Numbered from the stretch's first letter, positions 27,906-36,733 are shown. The stretch: 63,237 bases of DNA from Nitrospira sp. (GCA_019636875.1 JAHBWR010000009.1:1-63237); one strand, 5' to 3'. The notes: generated by a model from the letters alone, not told the origin. A program made the numbers and translations.

Positions 27906-29555
27906 ATGACTCGAAAATCCCATCAATCTCGTGTCCCTCGCGCCTCACGTGAGCATCCGCCCGCGCACCCACGACGGCCGTCGGCGGAACAAGCTGCGGG
28001 GTTGGAGATCTATGACACGACTTTGCGGGACGGCGCTCAGGCGGAAGACGTCAGCTTCTCGGCCGACGACAAGGTCTTAATTGCGCAGAAGCTGGACGAG
28101 TTGGGCGTCCATTTTATCGAAGGTGGGTGGCCGGGGGCGAACCCGAAGGATATTGAATTCTTCCGGATGATTAAGACCATCCCGTTGAAGCATGCGAACG
28201 TGATCGCGTTTGGGTCGACCCGGAAAGCCAGCAACACGGTCCGCAAAGATCCCAATCTCCAAGCCTTGCTCGCGGCAGAGACCACGACCATCACGCTCTT
28301 CGGGAAGACCTGGTCGTTGCATGTGACCGACGCGCTCGGTATCTCATTAGCCAAGAATTTAGAATTGATCGGCGATTCCGTTGCCTATCTGCGTAGCAAG
28401 GGACGCCGAGTGTTTTATGATGCAGAACATTTCTTCGACGGCTACAAGACCAATCCCGACTATGCGTTGGCAACGATTCATAAAGCGGTGGAGGCTGGGG
28501 CCGAGCGAGTGATCTTGTGTGATACCAACGGCGGGACGATGCCGTGGGAGATTCGTGAGATCTGCAGCGTGATTCAGCGGGAATGTGCTGTTCCGCTCGG
28601 TATACATGCCCATAACGACTGTGAAATGGCCGTGGCGAACTCACTGGTCGCGATCGAATCCGGCATTCTCCAAGTCCAGGGAACGATTAATGGGATTGGA
28701 GAGCGGTGCGGGAATGCCAACCTCTGCTCGATCATTCCCAATTTAGAATTGAAGATGAAACGCCGTGCCTTGAGTGATCGACTGAGTCACCTGAAAGACG
28801 TTTCCGGCTATGTGACGGAGATCGCGAATCTGATGCCGAATAAGCATCAGCCCTATGTCGGGGACTCAGCGTTTGCACACAAAGGGGGCGTCCACATTCA
28901 CGCTGTGCTGAAAAATCCGGCGACCTATGAGCATGTCGATCCGGCACGAGTCGGCAATCGACAGCGGATGCTGATCTCCGATTACGGAGGACGCAGCGGA
29001 CTGCTGGATAAGATTGATGCCTTTGGAATCAAACTGACGAAAGGCCACGCCAAGGTCAATGAGTTGATCCATGCCTTGAAGGATCGAGAAAGCCAGGGCT
29101 ATCAGTTCGAGGGAGCCGAAGGTTCATTTGAGCTCCTGATGCGGAAGGTCATGGGGAGTCATAAACCCTCGTTTCAGCTCCTAGGTTTTCGTGTGATTGT
29201 CGAGAAAAAACAAGAAGATGGGCCACCTCTTTCAGAAGCCACGGTGATGGTGAAGGTTGGCGAGGCGGTCGAGCATACGGCGGCCGTCGGTGCTGGGCCG
29301 GTGAATGCACTGGACCACGCCTTGCGCAAGGCTTTGGAAAAATTCTACCCACAACTACAAGAAGTCAAACTGCTTGATTATAAGGTGCGCGTCCTCGCGG
29401 CCAATAAAGGGACGGAATCTAAGGTGCGGGTCTTGATTGAATCCGGAGATCACAAGGATAAGTGGGGCACGGTTGGGGTATCGGAAAATATCATGGAGGC
29501 GACATGGCAAGCCTTGGCAGATAGCATCGAGTACAAACTGCTTGCCACGGATTAG
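27906..29555 (+). CDS. cimA: (R)-citramalate synthase
   Basis: Protein of 549 residues in the isopropylmalate-synthase family. The DTTLRDGAQ motif (about 38-46), the GIHAHNDCEMAVANSL metal-binding motif and the C-terminal regulatory LeuA-dimer domain are present. Features such as DRESQGYQFEGAEGSFELL distinguish the CimA group from LeuA. It condenses pyruvate and acetyl-CoA to citramalate, starting isoleucine synthesis without threonine deaminase. The first 32 residues are basic and Pro/Arg-rich and precede the usual family start; no good ribosome binding site is seen before the ATG at 27906, so the start may be later. It is separated from lysC by 141 bases. Confidence 0.93.
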   Translation: MTRKSHQSRVPRASREHPPAHPRRPSAEQAAGLEIYDTTLRDGAQAEDVSFSADDKVLIAQKLDELGVHFIEGGWPGANPKDIEFFRMIKTIPLKHANVIAFGSTRKASNTVRKDPNLQALLAAETTTITLFGKTWSLHVTDALGISLAKNLELIGDSVAYLRSKGRRVFYDAEHFFDGYKTNPDYALATIHKAVEAGAERVILCDTNGGTMPWEIREICSVIQRECAVPLGIHAHNDCEMAVANSLVAIESGILQVQGTINGIGERCGNANLCSIIPNLELKMKRRALSDRLSHLKDVSGYVTEIANLMPNKHQPYVGDSAFAHKGGVHIHAVLKNPATYEHVDPARVGNRQRMLISDYGGRSGLLDKIDAFGIKLTKGHAKVNELIHALKDRESQGYQFEGAEGSFELLMRKVMGSHKPSFQLLGFRVIVEKKQEDGPPLSEATVMVKVGEAVEHTAAVGAGPVNALDHALRKALEKFYPQLQEVKLLDYKVRVLAANKGTESKVRVLIESGDHKDKWGTVGVSENIMEATWQALADSIEYKLLATD

Positions 29556-29587
29556 CGTATTTTCGTAGGAATTCTCCAAATTTATTC

Positions 29588-29616
29588 TTGACAGGCTTCG
29601 TAACCTCACGTAACTT
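29588..29616 (+). promoter_or_regulatory. Candidate sigma70 promoter of ihfA
   Basis: TTGACA at 29588-29593 and TAACTT at 29611-29616 are 17 bases apart, upstream of the ihfA start at 29698. Confidence 0.5.
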
Positions 29617-29697
29617 AAGCAAAACTCATCGCAACGGGAATGGATCTCTTAAGCAGACCAGTGCGGCGAGTTATTGCGGTCACGTTGGGGGGACAGC

Positions 29698-29973
29698 ATG
29701 AGAAAGGCTGATATCGCTGAGGAAATCTTCAAGCAGGTCGGTATTTCAAAAAACGAGGCATCTGATATCGTGGAGTTTGTCTTGAATCTCCTCAAGTCTG
29801 TATTGCAAAAGGGAGACTCGGTCAAAATCGCGGGGTTTGGAAATTTTGTTGTACGCAGTAAGGGTGCCCGTAAAGGACGAAATCCTCGAACTGGAGAAGA
29901 AATTGGGATTACCCCCCGACGCGTCGTCACGTTTCGACCAAGTCAGGTGTTCAAGAAGTACGTCAATTCGTAA
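29698..29973 (+). CDS. ihfA: Integration host factor alpha-type HU/IHF protein
   Basis: Protein of 91 residues. It starts RKADIAEEIFKQVGISKNEA and has the DNA-intercalating loop RNPRTGEEIGITPRRVVTF with the expected proline. These features place it with the IHF alpha subgroup rather than HU. It bends DNA in the nucleoid and at sigma54 or recombination sites. GGGGGGAC precedes the ATG at 29698. The MerR-type gene follows after 42 bases, the same order as in proteobacteria (himA followed by a merR-like gene). Confidence 0.9.
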   Translation: MRKADIAEEIFKQVGISKNEASDIVEFVLNLLKSVLQKGDSVKIAGFGNFVVRSKGARKGRNPRTGEEIGITPRRVVTFRPSQVFKKYVNS

Positions 29974-30015
29974 GGCTACTTCACCCACATCGTCGACCGC
30001 ACCGTGAGGCCGGTC

Positions 30016-30363
30016 ATGGGAACTGAACCCAGGCTGGGGAGTAAGGTTTTCTATAAAATTGGTGAGGTGAGTCACCTAACGAAGCTTCCCGCGTACGTGC
30101 TCCGCTTTTGGGAATCGCAATTCACCTTTTTAAAGCCAAAAAAAAGTCGAGGAAATCAACGCCTTTATGTCCAACGGGATGTGGAAACCGTCCTGGAAAT
30201 CAAGCGGATGCTCTATGAAGAAGGACATACGATCGAAGGGGTGAAACGGTACTGGGTGCGTCGCAGGAGGATCAACTCACGCAAACTGCGCCCGAGGGAA
30301 ATCGCGAAAAAGGTGATGGGAGACCTTCGAATTATTCTCAAGATCCTCGACTCGCACGCATGA
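30016..30363 (+). CDS. MerR-family helix-turn-helix regulator
   Basis: Protein of about 115 residues. A MerR winged-helix domain spans about residues 10-80: FYKIGEVSHLTKLPAYVLRFWE, then KKSRGNQRLYVQRDVE and EGHTIEGVKRY. There is no long dimerisation coiled coil or effector domain beyond a short helix. It belongs to the small MerR-like group found directly after ihfA in many Gram-negative bacteria, whose target is unknown. A GTG at 30004 is an alternative start. The downstream neighbour is tRNA-Pro. Confidence 0.85.
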   Translation: MGTEPRLGSKVFYKIGEVSHLTKLPAYVLRFWESQFTFLKPKKSRGNQRLYVQRDVETVLEIKRMLYEEGHTIEGVKRYWVRRRRINSRKLRPREIAKKVMGDLRIILKILDSHA

Positions 30364-30440
30364 TCACTAAAACGCCATTTCATCGAGAACGATTCACGGA
30401 CTATTGATAAGACAGCAGATCGATTGAGATTCAGATATGT

Positions 30441-30517
30441 CGGGGCGTAGCGCAGCCCGGTAGCGCACTCGCTTGGGGTGCGAGTGGTCGTGGGTTCAAA
30501 TCCCGCCGCCCCGACCA
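30441..30517 (+). tRNA. tRNA-Pro(GGG)
   Basis: The 77-base sequence folds into a full cloverleaf: acceptor stem CGGGGCG/CGCCCCG, a D arm with GGTAGCGC, anticodon stem CTCGC/GCGAG with loop TTGGGGT giving anticodon GGG, a T arm with GGGTTCAAATCCC, and an encoded terminal CCA at 30515-30517. It decodes CCC and CCU. Confidence 0.97.
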
Positions 30518-30619
30518 GTCTCCAGTGTCACAGATGTCCGGACCTTCACCGATAATCGTAGCGAAATGAGTGCCGATCCCCGAGCTACCGCAGGCAGCTC
30601 TTTTTGTTGAATCTCCATC

Positions 30620-31432
30620 ATGCGCATTCTTGTCACCAACGACGATGGCATCCACTCGCCAGGAATCCTGACCCTCGCGAAAGGGCTGGCTAAAATTGGC
30701 GACGTCTGGGTGATCGCTCCAGATCGTGAGCGTACGGCCGTCGCCCATGCCGTGACGTTGCACAAACCACTGAGGGTTCAGGAGGTTAAACCACGATTCT
30801 TTGCGGTCAATGGGACTCCAGTGGATTGCGTGAATTTGGCGTTGCTGAAGATTATGCCTAAACCACCGCATCTTGTGGTGTCCGGGATCAATAAGGGAGT
30901 CAATCTCGGCGATGATGTGATGTATTCGGGCACCGTTTCGGCGGCTATGGAGGGAACTATCCTCGGTGTCCCATCCATCGCGGTGTCTCAAGAAGGGAAA
31001 GATAGATTTCACTTTGACGTGGGTGTCATGTACGCTGTACGGGTCGCACAGTTGGTGCTAGCCAGGGGACTGCCTGACGAGACCCTATTGAATGTGAATA
31101 TTCCTGACCGCCCACGATCGGGCATCAAAGGTGTGCGAGTCACCTGTCTCAGCCGAAGGCGATTCCAGAATCCCATTATCGAGAAGGTTGATCCTCACGG
31201 ACGAAAATACTATTGGATTGCCGGGAAACGCGTCTCGTGGAGCCGTAGTAAAGATGCGGACCATGAGGCTATCGAAGACGGGTGTATCTCCATTACACCG
31301 ATCCACCTGGATAGTACGCACTACGGGGTCCTTGATCAATTTCGCCCGTGGGAGACGATGATAAAACAGGGGGTTCGAAGGTCCGCTATCATACGGTCAA
31401 TACGGGTTGGCGCGGAGGAGTTAGAGACATGA
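30620..31432 (+). CDS. surE: 5'/3'-nucleotidase SurE
   Basis: Protein of 270 residues. The N terminus MRILVTNDDGIHSPG holds the metal-binding D8 and D9; SGINKGVNLGDDVMYSGTVSAAMEG is the second family signature. It dephosphorylates nucleoside 5'- or 3'-monophosphates. Stop and the following dedA start overlap as ATGA. Confidence 0.95.
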   Translation: MRILVTNDDGIHSPGILTLAKGLAKIGDVWVIAPDRERTAVAHAVTLHKPLRVQEVKPRFFAVNGTPVDCVNLALLKIMPKPPHLVVSGINKGVNLGDDVMYSGTVSAAMEGTILGVPSIAVSQEGKDRFHFDVGVMYAVRVAQLVLARGLPDETLLNVNIPDRPRSGIKGVRVTCLSRRRFQNPIIEKVDPHGRKYYWIAGKRVSWSRSKDADHEAIEDGCISITPIHLDSTHYGVLDQFRPWETMIKQGVRRSAIIRSIRVGAEELET

Positions 31433-32070
31433 TCGGCGAATTCATCGAAACGATCATTGGCGAACTCAGCCGATTCGTGATCGCCTGCATTTCACGATTC
31501 GGCTACGGGGGCATTCTGTTCACGATGGCCGTTGAGAGCGCCTGTATCCCGCTGCCGAGCGAAATCATCATGCCGTTTTCTGGGTATCTTGTGACGACCG
31601 GAGAATTCACCATGCTGGGGGTCACGTTGGCCGGCGCCGTTGGGAATGTACTGGGATCCATTGTCGCGTACTATGCGGGTGTCTGGGGAGGACGACCCTT
31701 TGCGGAGCGCTACGGACCGTACTTCCTAGTGTCAGAGCACGATCTGGATGTTGCCGACCGCTGGTTCGCCAAATATGGAGAGGCCGCGGTCTTTTTTGGA
31801 AGAATGCTGCCGGTCGTGCGGACGTTCATCTCACTTCCGGCCGGCATTGCAAAGATGAATTTCCCGCGCTTCGTGGTGTTTACGTTTGTCGGCGCTCTGC
31901 CCTGGTGCTATCTCCTGGCGTACATCGGCCTTCGGATGGGAGAAGAATGGGAACACCTCCGTGACTACTTTCATCAATTTGATATCCTCATCGGACTTGT
32001 CCTGGCCGTAGGCATCGGCTACTTCCTGTGGTCACATTGGCCCAAACGCAGAACGAGCGCAGAGCCCTAA
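31429..32070 (+). CDS. DedA-family membrane protein
   Basis: Protein of 213 residues with several membrane helices. The FTMAVESACIPLPSEIIMPFSG motif and the FFGRMLPVVRTFISLPAG motif (with the R-x3-R arrangement) are the DedA/SNARE-associated signatures. Some DedA members translocate undecaprenyl phosphate or other polyprenyl lipids across the inner membrane; which lipid is handled here is unknown. The ATG at 31429 is chosen because GGAGGAGTTAGAGAC precedes it and it overlaps the surE stop; an in-frame start at 31348 lies inside surE. Confidence 0.92.
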   Translation: MIGEFIETIIGELSRFVIACISRFGYGGILFTMAVESACIPLPSEIIMPFSGYLVTTGEFTMLGVTLAGAVGNVLGSIVAYYAGVWGGRPFAERYGPYFLVSEHDLDVADRWFAKYGEAAVFFGRMLPVVRTFISLPAGIAKMNFPRFVVFTFVGALPWCYLLAYIGLRMGEEWEHLRDYFHQFDILIGLVLAVGIGYFLWSHWPKRRTSAEP

Positions 32071-32075
32071 ATCGT

Positions 32076-33557
32076 ATGCTCAAACTGTTCAATACCCTGA
32101 CCGGGCGGCAAGAAGTGTTCGAGCCGATGGAACCGAAACACGTACGCATGTATGTCTGTGGCGTAACGGTCTACGACTATTGCCACATCGGTCATGCCCG
32201 TAGCGCACTGGTCTTTGACGTGCTCAGGCGCTACTTGGAATACAGTGGTTATACTGTCACCTTTGTGAAGAACTTCACGGATGTCGATGACAAGATCATC
32301 AAGCGGGCCAATGAGCAGGGTATCAACTGTGAGACGGTAACGCAGAAGTTTATCCAAGCCTATCATGACGATATGGCAAGACTCGGTGTGCGCCCAGCCT
32401 CAGTCGAACCAAAGGCGACGGAACACATGGCGGAGATCATCGAACTGACCGAGACTTTGCTCCGCAAAGGGCTGGCGTACCAGGTCGAGGGCGACGTGTA
32501 TTTTGACGTGGCTCAATATCCAGCCTATGGCGCTCTCTCCAAACGCAAGCTTGAAGATCTCCAAGCCGGAGCCCGCGTTGAAGTCGATGAGCGCAAGCAC
32601 AATCCAATGGATTTCGCCCTCTGGAAAAAAAGCAAGCCAGGCGAACCGGCATGGGAAAGCCCTTGGGGGCAAGGCCGACCAGGCTGGCATATTGAATGCT
32701 CAGCCATGTCGATCCGGCATCTTGGTGAAACCTTTGATATTCACGGTGGAGGGATGGATCTGATCTTTCCTCACCATGAGAATGAAATCGCTCAGTCATG
32801 CGGTGCGACGGGCCAGCCATTCGCCAAGTATTGGGTCCATAACGGGTTTGTCCAAATCAATAAAGAGAAGATGTCGAAGTCACTTGGCAACTTCTTCACC
32901 ATCCGCGAGATCTTTGAAAAATCTGACTGGTCCGAAGAAGTCACGGGTGAGATTCTCCGCTACTTTCTTCTATCCACTCACTATCACGGGCCCTTGGATT
33001 TCTCAGGCCAAGCGCTGAAAGAGGCCAAGAACGCTCTGAATGGTTTTTATGATCTCTTTGGGCGCTTAGCTGAATCTGACAACACAGCACGAGCGGATGC
33101 CGAACTAGATTTGCGTATAGGCCGTTGTCAAACAGGGTTCAGGACTGCGATGGATGACGACCTGAATACGCCAGCCGCTCTCGCTGCGTTGCAGGGGCTG
33201 CGAAGTGATGTGAATAAACTGGTGGGAGGGGGTCTTTCTAACGAAGGCAGAAAGTCTGCCCGTCAGGTATTTCGTGTGCTCGGTGCCGTAATGGGATTGT
33301 TTCAGCTGGAGCGATGGGATTTCAATGTGCGCGTTGAACCAAAACCCGCAGAGATTGTTATAACAACCTTCGCACCAACGGCAACAGTCGCCAGAAAACA
33401 AATGACAGACGCAGAAGTCGAAAGCAAAGTGGCAGAGCGCGTCGAGGCAAAGAAGAAAAAAGACTTCCAACGAGCCGACAAAATTCGTGCTGAACTAAAG
33501 TCGCTTGGGATCACGGTTGAGGACAAGCCAGATGGCACCAGCCGGTGGAAACGATAG
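32076..33557 (+). CDS. cysS: Cysteinyl-tRNA synthetase
   Basis: Protein of 493 residues, class Ia. C28 in YVCGVTVYDYCHIGH and the HIGH motif at 37-40, the zinc ligand region WHIECSAMS and GGGMDLIFPHHENE, and KMSKS in KEKMSKSLGN are all intact. The C-terminal part (about 370-490) carries the DALR-type and anticodon-binding regions, with a Lys/Glu-rich segment. The ATG at 32076 fits the family start; an earlier in-frame start would overlap dedA. It overlaps rlmB by 26 bases. Confidence 0.97.
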   Translation: MLKLFNTLTGRQEVFEPMEPKHVRMYVCGVTVYDYCHIGHARSALVFDVLRRYLEYSGYTVTFVKNFTDVDDKIIKRANEQGINCETVTQKFIQAYHDDMARLGVRPASVEPKATEHMAEIIELTETLLRKGLAYQVEGDVYFDVAQYPAYGALSKRKLEDLQAGARVEVDERKHNPMDFALWKKSKPGEPAWESPWGQGRPGWHIECSAMSIRHLGETFDIHGGGMDLIFPHHENEIAQSCGATGQPFAKYWVHNGFVQINKEKMSKSLGNFFTIREIFEKSDWSEEVTGEILRYFLLSTHYHGPLDFSGQALKEAKNALNGFYDLFGRLAESDNTARADAELDLRIGRCQTGFRTAMDDDLNTPAALAALQGLRSDVNKLVGGGLSNEGRKSARQVFRVLGAVMGLFQLERWDFNVRVEPKPAEIVITTFAPTATVARKQMTDAEVESKVAERVEAKKKKDFQRADKIRAELKSLGITVEDKPDGTSRWKR

Positions 33558-34305
33558 TCAACAAGAGATCCTCTACGGTCTCCATGCCGTCCGGGAAGCA
33601 CTGAAAGCTGAAAACCGACCTTTGCAGCGACTGTTGGTCCTTCGGACTGACAAACAGTACACGGATGTGGTGCAACTCGCTCGCTCACGCCGAATTCCAA
33701 TTCATGTTCAGCCGATGGCCTCCCTCGACCGGGTGGTCCCCAACGGCAGGCACCAAGGCGTTGTTGCCTTTGCCTCAGCCAAGGCCTATCAGACGGAAGA
33801 CTCGATTCTTGTGGGAGCTGCTCACCGGCAGGAGCCTCCGCTGCTGGTCATTCTGGATGGGGTGGAAGACCCTCACAACCTCGGGGCTGTGCTTCGAACG
33901 GCGGAGGGTGCGGGCGTCCACGGAGTGTTTATCCCGGAACGCAGGGCTGTCGGCTTAACCTCTGCAGTCGCGAAGGCGTCAGCAGGGGCGATCGATCACA
34001 TTCCCGTAGCGCGTGTCACCAACATGAGTAGATCGATCGAATCGTTGAAAGCAGCCGGTGTCTGGATCTACGGTGTTACTCCGTCAGCAAGTAAGGTCTT
34101 TACGGACATCGACCTCCGAGGGCCGGTTGGGCTAGTCCTGGGCGGAGAGGGAATGGGCATCAGACCAGGCGTGTTACAGCATTGCGATGACTGCATTCGC
34201 ATTCCGTTGAGAGGGCGGGTCGCATCGTTGAACGTATCGGCGGCAGCCGCAATTGTCCTCTTCGAGGCTGTTCGTCAACGAGCTGAGCAGAATCACCGGC
34301 CATGA
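33532..34305 (+). CDS. rlmB: SpoU-family 23S rRNA 2'-O-methyltransferase (RlmB/TrmH type)
   Basis: Protein of 257 residues. An N-terminal substrate-binding domain (LYGLHAVREAL, about 12-90) is followed by the SPOUT knot with motif 1 LDGVEDPHNLGAVLRTAEGAG, motif 2 LVLGGEGMGI and motif 3 IRIPLRGRVASLNVSAAAAI. It most likely methylates G2251 of 23S rRNA; a tRNA target cannot be excluded from sequence alone. The start at 33532 overlaps the end of cysS. The next gene is convergent and ends two bases away. Confidence 0.92.
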   Translation: MAPAGGNDSQQEILYGLHAVREALKAENRPLQRLLVLRTDKQYTDVVQLARSRRIPIHVQPMASLDRVVPNGRHQGVVAFASAKAYQTEDSILVGAAHRQEPPLLVILDGVEDPHNLGAVLRTAEGAGVHGVFIPERRAVGLTSAVAKASAGAIDHIPVARVTNMSRSIESLKAAGVWIYGVTPSASKVFTDIDLRGPVGLVLGGEGMGIRPGVLQHCDDCIRIPLRGRVASLNVSAAAAIVLFEAVRQRAEQNHRP

Positions 34306-34306
34306 G

Positions 34307-34585
34307 TCATCGGATTCTCAATGCCCCACCCTGGATAGCGGTCTTCAGCAGCTGAGCGGTATTCGAGACACGCATCTTCTTCATCATATTGGCCCGGTGG
34401 GCCTCGACGGTCTTGACGCTGATCTTCAGTCGGCTGCCGATTTCCTTGTTCTTAAATCCAGCCCAGATCAATTCCAGGATCTCTTGTTCCCGTGAAGTGA
34501 GCGACTCCGGACGTCTTGTGCGCGGAGGGGGTTCGAGGTTCATAAGGGATTTCCGAGGTCGTGGCTTGACACTTCCTTTCGCCAT
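34307..34585 (-). CDS. Single-domain LuxR/GerE-type transcription regulator
   Basis: Protein of 92 residues: a basic N-terminal tail (about 1-25) and then only the LuxR-type DNA-binding domain (LTSREQEILELIWAGFKNKEIGSRLKISVKTVEAHRANMM). There is no receiver or autoinducer domain. AAAGGAGAA precedes the ATG. It is divergent to the prepilin peptidase gene and could regulate the pilus genes, but that is only position. As an orphan LuxR domain it must act by abundance, a partner protein or unknown modification. Confidence 0.88.
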   Translation of the reverse strand: MAKGSVKPRPRKSLMNLEPPPRTRRPESLTSREQEILELIWAGFKNKEIGSRLKISVKTVEAHRANMMKKMRVSNTAQLLKTAIQGGALRIR

Positions 34586-34743
34586 GATGACAAGTTCTCC
34601 TTTGATCGGAATAGGTTTCAGGTATACTCGACGTGACCGCCGAGCCGATCACGCTAACATTATGGAACGATTAGAGAAGAATGTAAATTCGGGTAGTTCG
34701 GCCCTAGTAGGGTTCCTGGGTAAGGGAAGCACTCTGAGCAATT

Positions 34744-35532
34744 ATGCATGAGAGCCAGTCACTAATCTCGGCCTATTTCGTGGTCGGTCTTTTGGGGGCA
34801 CTCGTCGGCAGCTTTCTGAATGTCTGTATTTACCGATTGCCTCGACACGAATCCATCGCATGGCCAGGGTCCAATTGCCCGGCCTGTTCCCACCCTATTG
34901 CGTGGTATGACAACATCCCGGTCTTCAGCTACGTGCAACTCGGGGGGCGTTGCCGGCACTGTTCGGATGGCATTCCGTACCGCTACCCGGTGGTGGAGAC
35001 GCTGAATGCCCTGGGCTATATCGGGATCGTCTGGTTCTTTGGGATAACCTGGTCGGCGGCTGTGTACGGGGTACTATTTTCGGCGCTTTTGGTCGTTGCT
35101 GGAACGGACCTTTCCCATAAGATCATTCCGAATGCCATTACCTTCCCTGGGATTGTGGTTGGGCTCCTCAGCGCCGCGACGATCCTCCCGCTTGGATTCT
35201 ATGAGGGTGTACTGGGTATGCTCGTTGGTGGGGGTATCCTATGGCTCCTAGCCTGGGCAAGTCCGTATCTTTTCGGCAAAGAAGGGATGGGGGGGGGCGA
35301 CATCAAGCTCCTTGCGATGATCGGGGCCTTTCTTGGTTGGAAGCCAGCCTTGATGACCATCATGGTTGGTTCCTTCCTTGGGTCCCTGGTGGGAGTGGCT
35401 CTTATCGCGACAAAAGTGATACGTCGGGAAGACTATATTCCCTTCGGTCCCTTTCTCGTCTGTGGGGCTCTGGTCTCATTGTTCTTTGGTCAATCTCTCC
35501 TTGATTGGTATCAAGGCCTATTGGCTGGATAA
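34744..35532 (+). CDS. pilD: Prepilin peptidase / N-methyltransferase
   Basis: Protein of 262 residues, A24 family, with about seven to eight membrane helices. The cytoplasmic zinc-like loop has two CxxC pairs (NCPAC and CRHC, about 50-80) as in the bifunctional methylating type. The active-site aspartates are in GTDLSHKIIPN and GGGDIKLL. It cleaves the leader of type IV prepilins and methylates the new N terminus, acting on the pilins encoded downstream. It is the first gene of the pilus region. Confidence 0.95.
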   Translation: MHESQSLISAYFVVGLLGALVGSFLNVCIYRLPRHESIAWPGSNCPACSHPIAWYDNIPVFSYVQLGGRCRHCSDGIPYRYPVVETLNALGYIGIVWFFGITWSAAVYGVLFSALLVVAGTDLSHKIIPNAITFPGIVVGLLSAATILPLGFYEGVLGMLVGGGILWLLAWASPYLFGKEGMGGGDIKLLAMIGAFLGWKPALMTIMVGSFLGSLVGVALIATKVIRREDYIPFGPFLVCGALVSLFFGQSLLDWYQGLLAG

Positions 35533-35768
35533 TGGTTCCCATGGCCGATTCACAGCCAGTTAGGTGTATCTCTTTCGATAAGACCTGTATCTAATCGTGC
35601 AAGATATGGTTCCGACGTCACCTGCTCCTTCAATGAGCTGCTTCCCCGTCTCCTAAAGCATCACAATTTACCTAAAGCCACAATAAATCCATGCCTTATG
35701 GGAGCGTGGGCTGTTCGAAATAGTTCAGCCCACAACTAGGGAATGGCCAGTAGAAGAACGGCACGCAT
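35533..35768. other. Intergenic region upstream of the first minor-pilin set
   Basis: No gene seen. An inverted repeat, GTGGGCTG (35706-35713) and CAGCCCAC (35726-35733), forms a stem without a following T-run, so it is not a convincing terminator. Confidence 0.5.
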
Positions 35769-35790
35769 TTTGACATAGATATATGTCAAA
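35769..35790. promoter_or_regulatory. Perfect palindrome upstream of the minor-pilin operon (candidate operator)
   Basis: TTTGACATA (35769-35777), spacer GATA, TATGTCAAA (35782-35790): a perfect nine-base inverted repeat ending 29 bases before the first pilin start. A TTGACA lies within it, but no matching -10 follows at 16-18 bases. It looks like a dimeric-regulator binding site or an mRNA leader hairpin. Confidence 0.5.
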
Positions 35791-35819
35791 TGAGTAGGAC
35801 GTGAGCCATAGGTGAAAGT

Positions 35820-36251
35820 ATGAAGCAGGATGGAAAATCATTGGCGGAACTGATGGTGGTCGCGGGGATACTCGCCATGGTCTCGTTTCTAGCACTTCCC
35901 AACTACCTTGGACTCAATTCACGAACCCAACTTCGGTGTGTCACGGAAGAAATTGCCTCCGACCTGCGTCTCGCGAGGCAACTTGCCTTAACCAATCGAG
36001 ATCGAGTTCGAATTGTCATTGACGCAGAAAGCCAGCGGCTGGTCACACAGTTCGTCAACCAGAATTCCACTCATCACGCGTACCACTACGGGGGAAAGGG
36101 GCTCATCCTTGAAGAACCGAGTGCAGGGTGGGACATTCTGTTCCACCCAAGCGGTCGCTCAGCGACAGCAACGACAATCCAGCTTAGGAATAAGGAGGGC
36201 CAGACCCAAACACTCACGGTGAGTATGACCGGTCGGGTATCGATCTTATGA
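35820..36251 (+). CDS. Type IV minor pseudopilin, GspH/FimT-like (set A)
   Basis: Protein of 143 residues. The prepilin leader is MKQDG; cleavage after G5 leaves K-S-L-A-E with Glu at +5, then the hydrophobic helix LMVVAGILAMVSFLALPNY. The rest is a soluble GspH-type beta domain. It is probably part of the priming complex at the pilus tip. The first mature residue is Lys instead of the usual Phe, which is unusual. The stop overlaps the next gene (ATGA). First gene of a four-gene set with tight overlaps. Confidence 0.85.
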   Translation: MKQDGKSLAELMVVAGILAMVSFLALPNYLGLNSRTQLRCVTEEIASDLRLARQLALTNRDRVRIVIDAESQRLVTQFVNQNSTHHAYHYGGKGLILEEPSAGWDILFHPSGRSATATTIQLRNKEGQTQTLTVSMTGRVSIL

Positions 36252-36733
36252 GCAATCATCTTCAATGCGACGGTTTCAGCCTAATTGAAGTCATGGTGGC
36301 GATGATGATCTCGGGAATTGCGTTACTGGGGACACTGGGTGCAGTAGACATCACGTCGAGATACGTGCAGCAGGGTGGTCTCAGTAGCAAAGCGCTGGAG
36401 CTTGCACAAGGGAAACTCGAAGCGAAGCGATCCATTCGATGGTCATCTCTTATCGAGGATGATCTGGATTATGACGGTGTAGCTGATGCCACCATGGTGG
36501 ACGACGGCCAAGGGGCAGATATCAGCGCCGGCGACGGGATCTATACGGCCGGCTACGAACGCGATGGAATCACGCTGCTCTGGACCATTGAGATCGATCA
36601 TGAGAAGTCGCTCAACACCTCGGGAATCGTTGTCATCCGAGCGGTGGCTTCTTACGCCGACCGAAGAGGCCAACGACGAGAGGTGCAAGTGGCGACCCTC
36701 AGAGCGAATCCGAACTATGTGGGGCTGCGATGA
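36248..36733 (+). CDS. Type IV minor pilin, PilV-like (set A)
   Basis: Protein of 161 residues. The leader ends CDG, followed by F-S-L-I-E with Glu at +5 and a hydrophobic helix to about residue 33. The mature domain contains an Asp/Gly-rich segment (DDLDYDGVADATMVDDGQGAD, about 72-92) that looks like a calcium-binding loop. It overlaps both neighbours by four bases. PilV-like proteins are minor pilins, needed for pilus initiation and adhesion. Confidence 0.85.
   Translation: MSNHLQCDGFSLIEVMVAMMISGIALLGTLGAVDITSRYVQQGGLSSKALELAQGKLEAKRSIRWSSLIEDDLDYDGVADATMVDDGQGADISAGDGIYTAGYERDGITLLWTIEIDHEKSLNTSGIVVIRAVASYADRRGQRREVQVATLRANPNYVGLR

Noticed and set aside
35706-35733. Inverted repeat as a terminator of pilD
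   Set aside because: The stem is good but there is no T-run after it, and it lies over 170 bases downstream of the stop.
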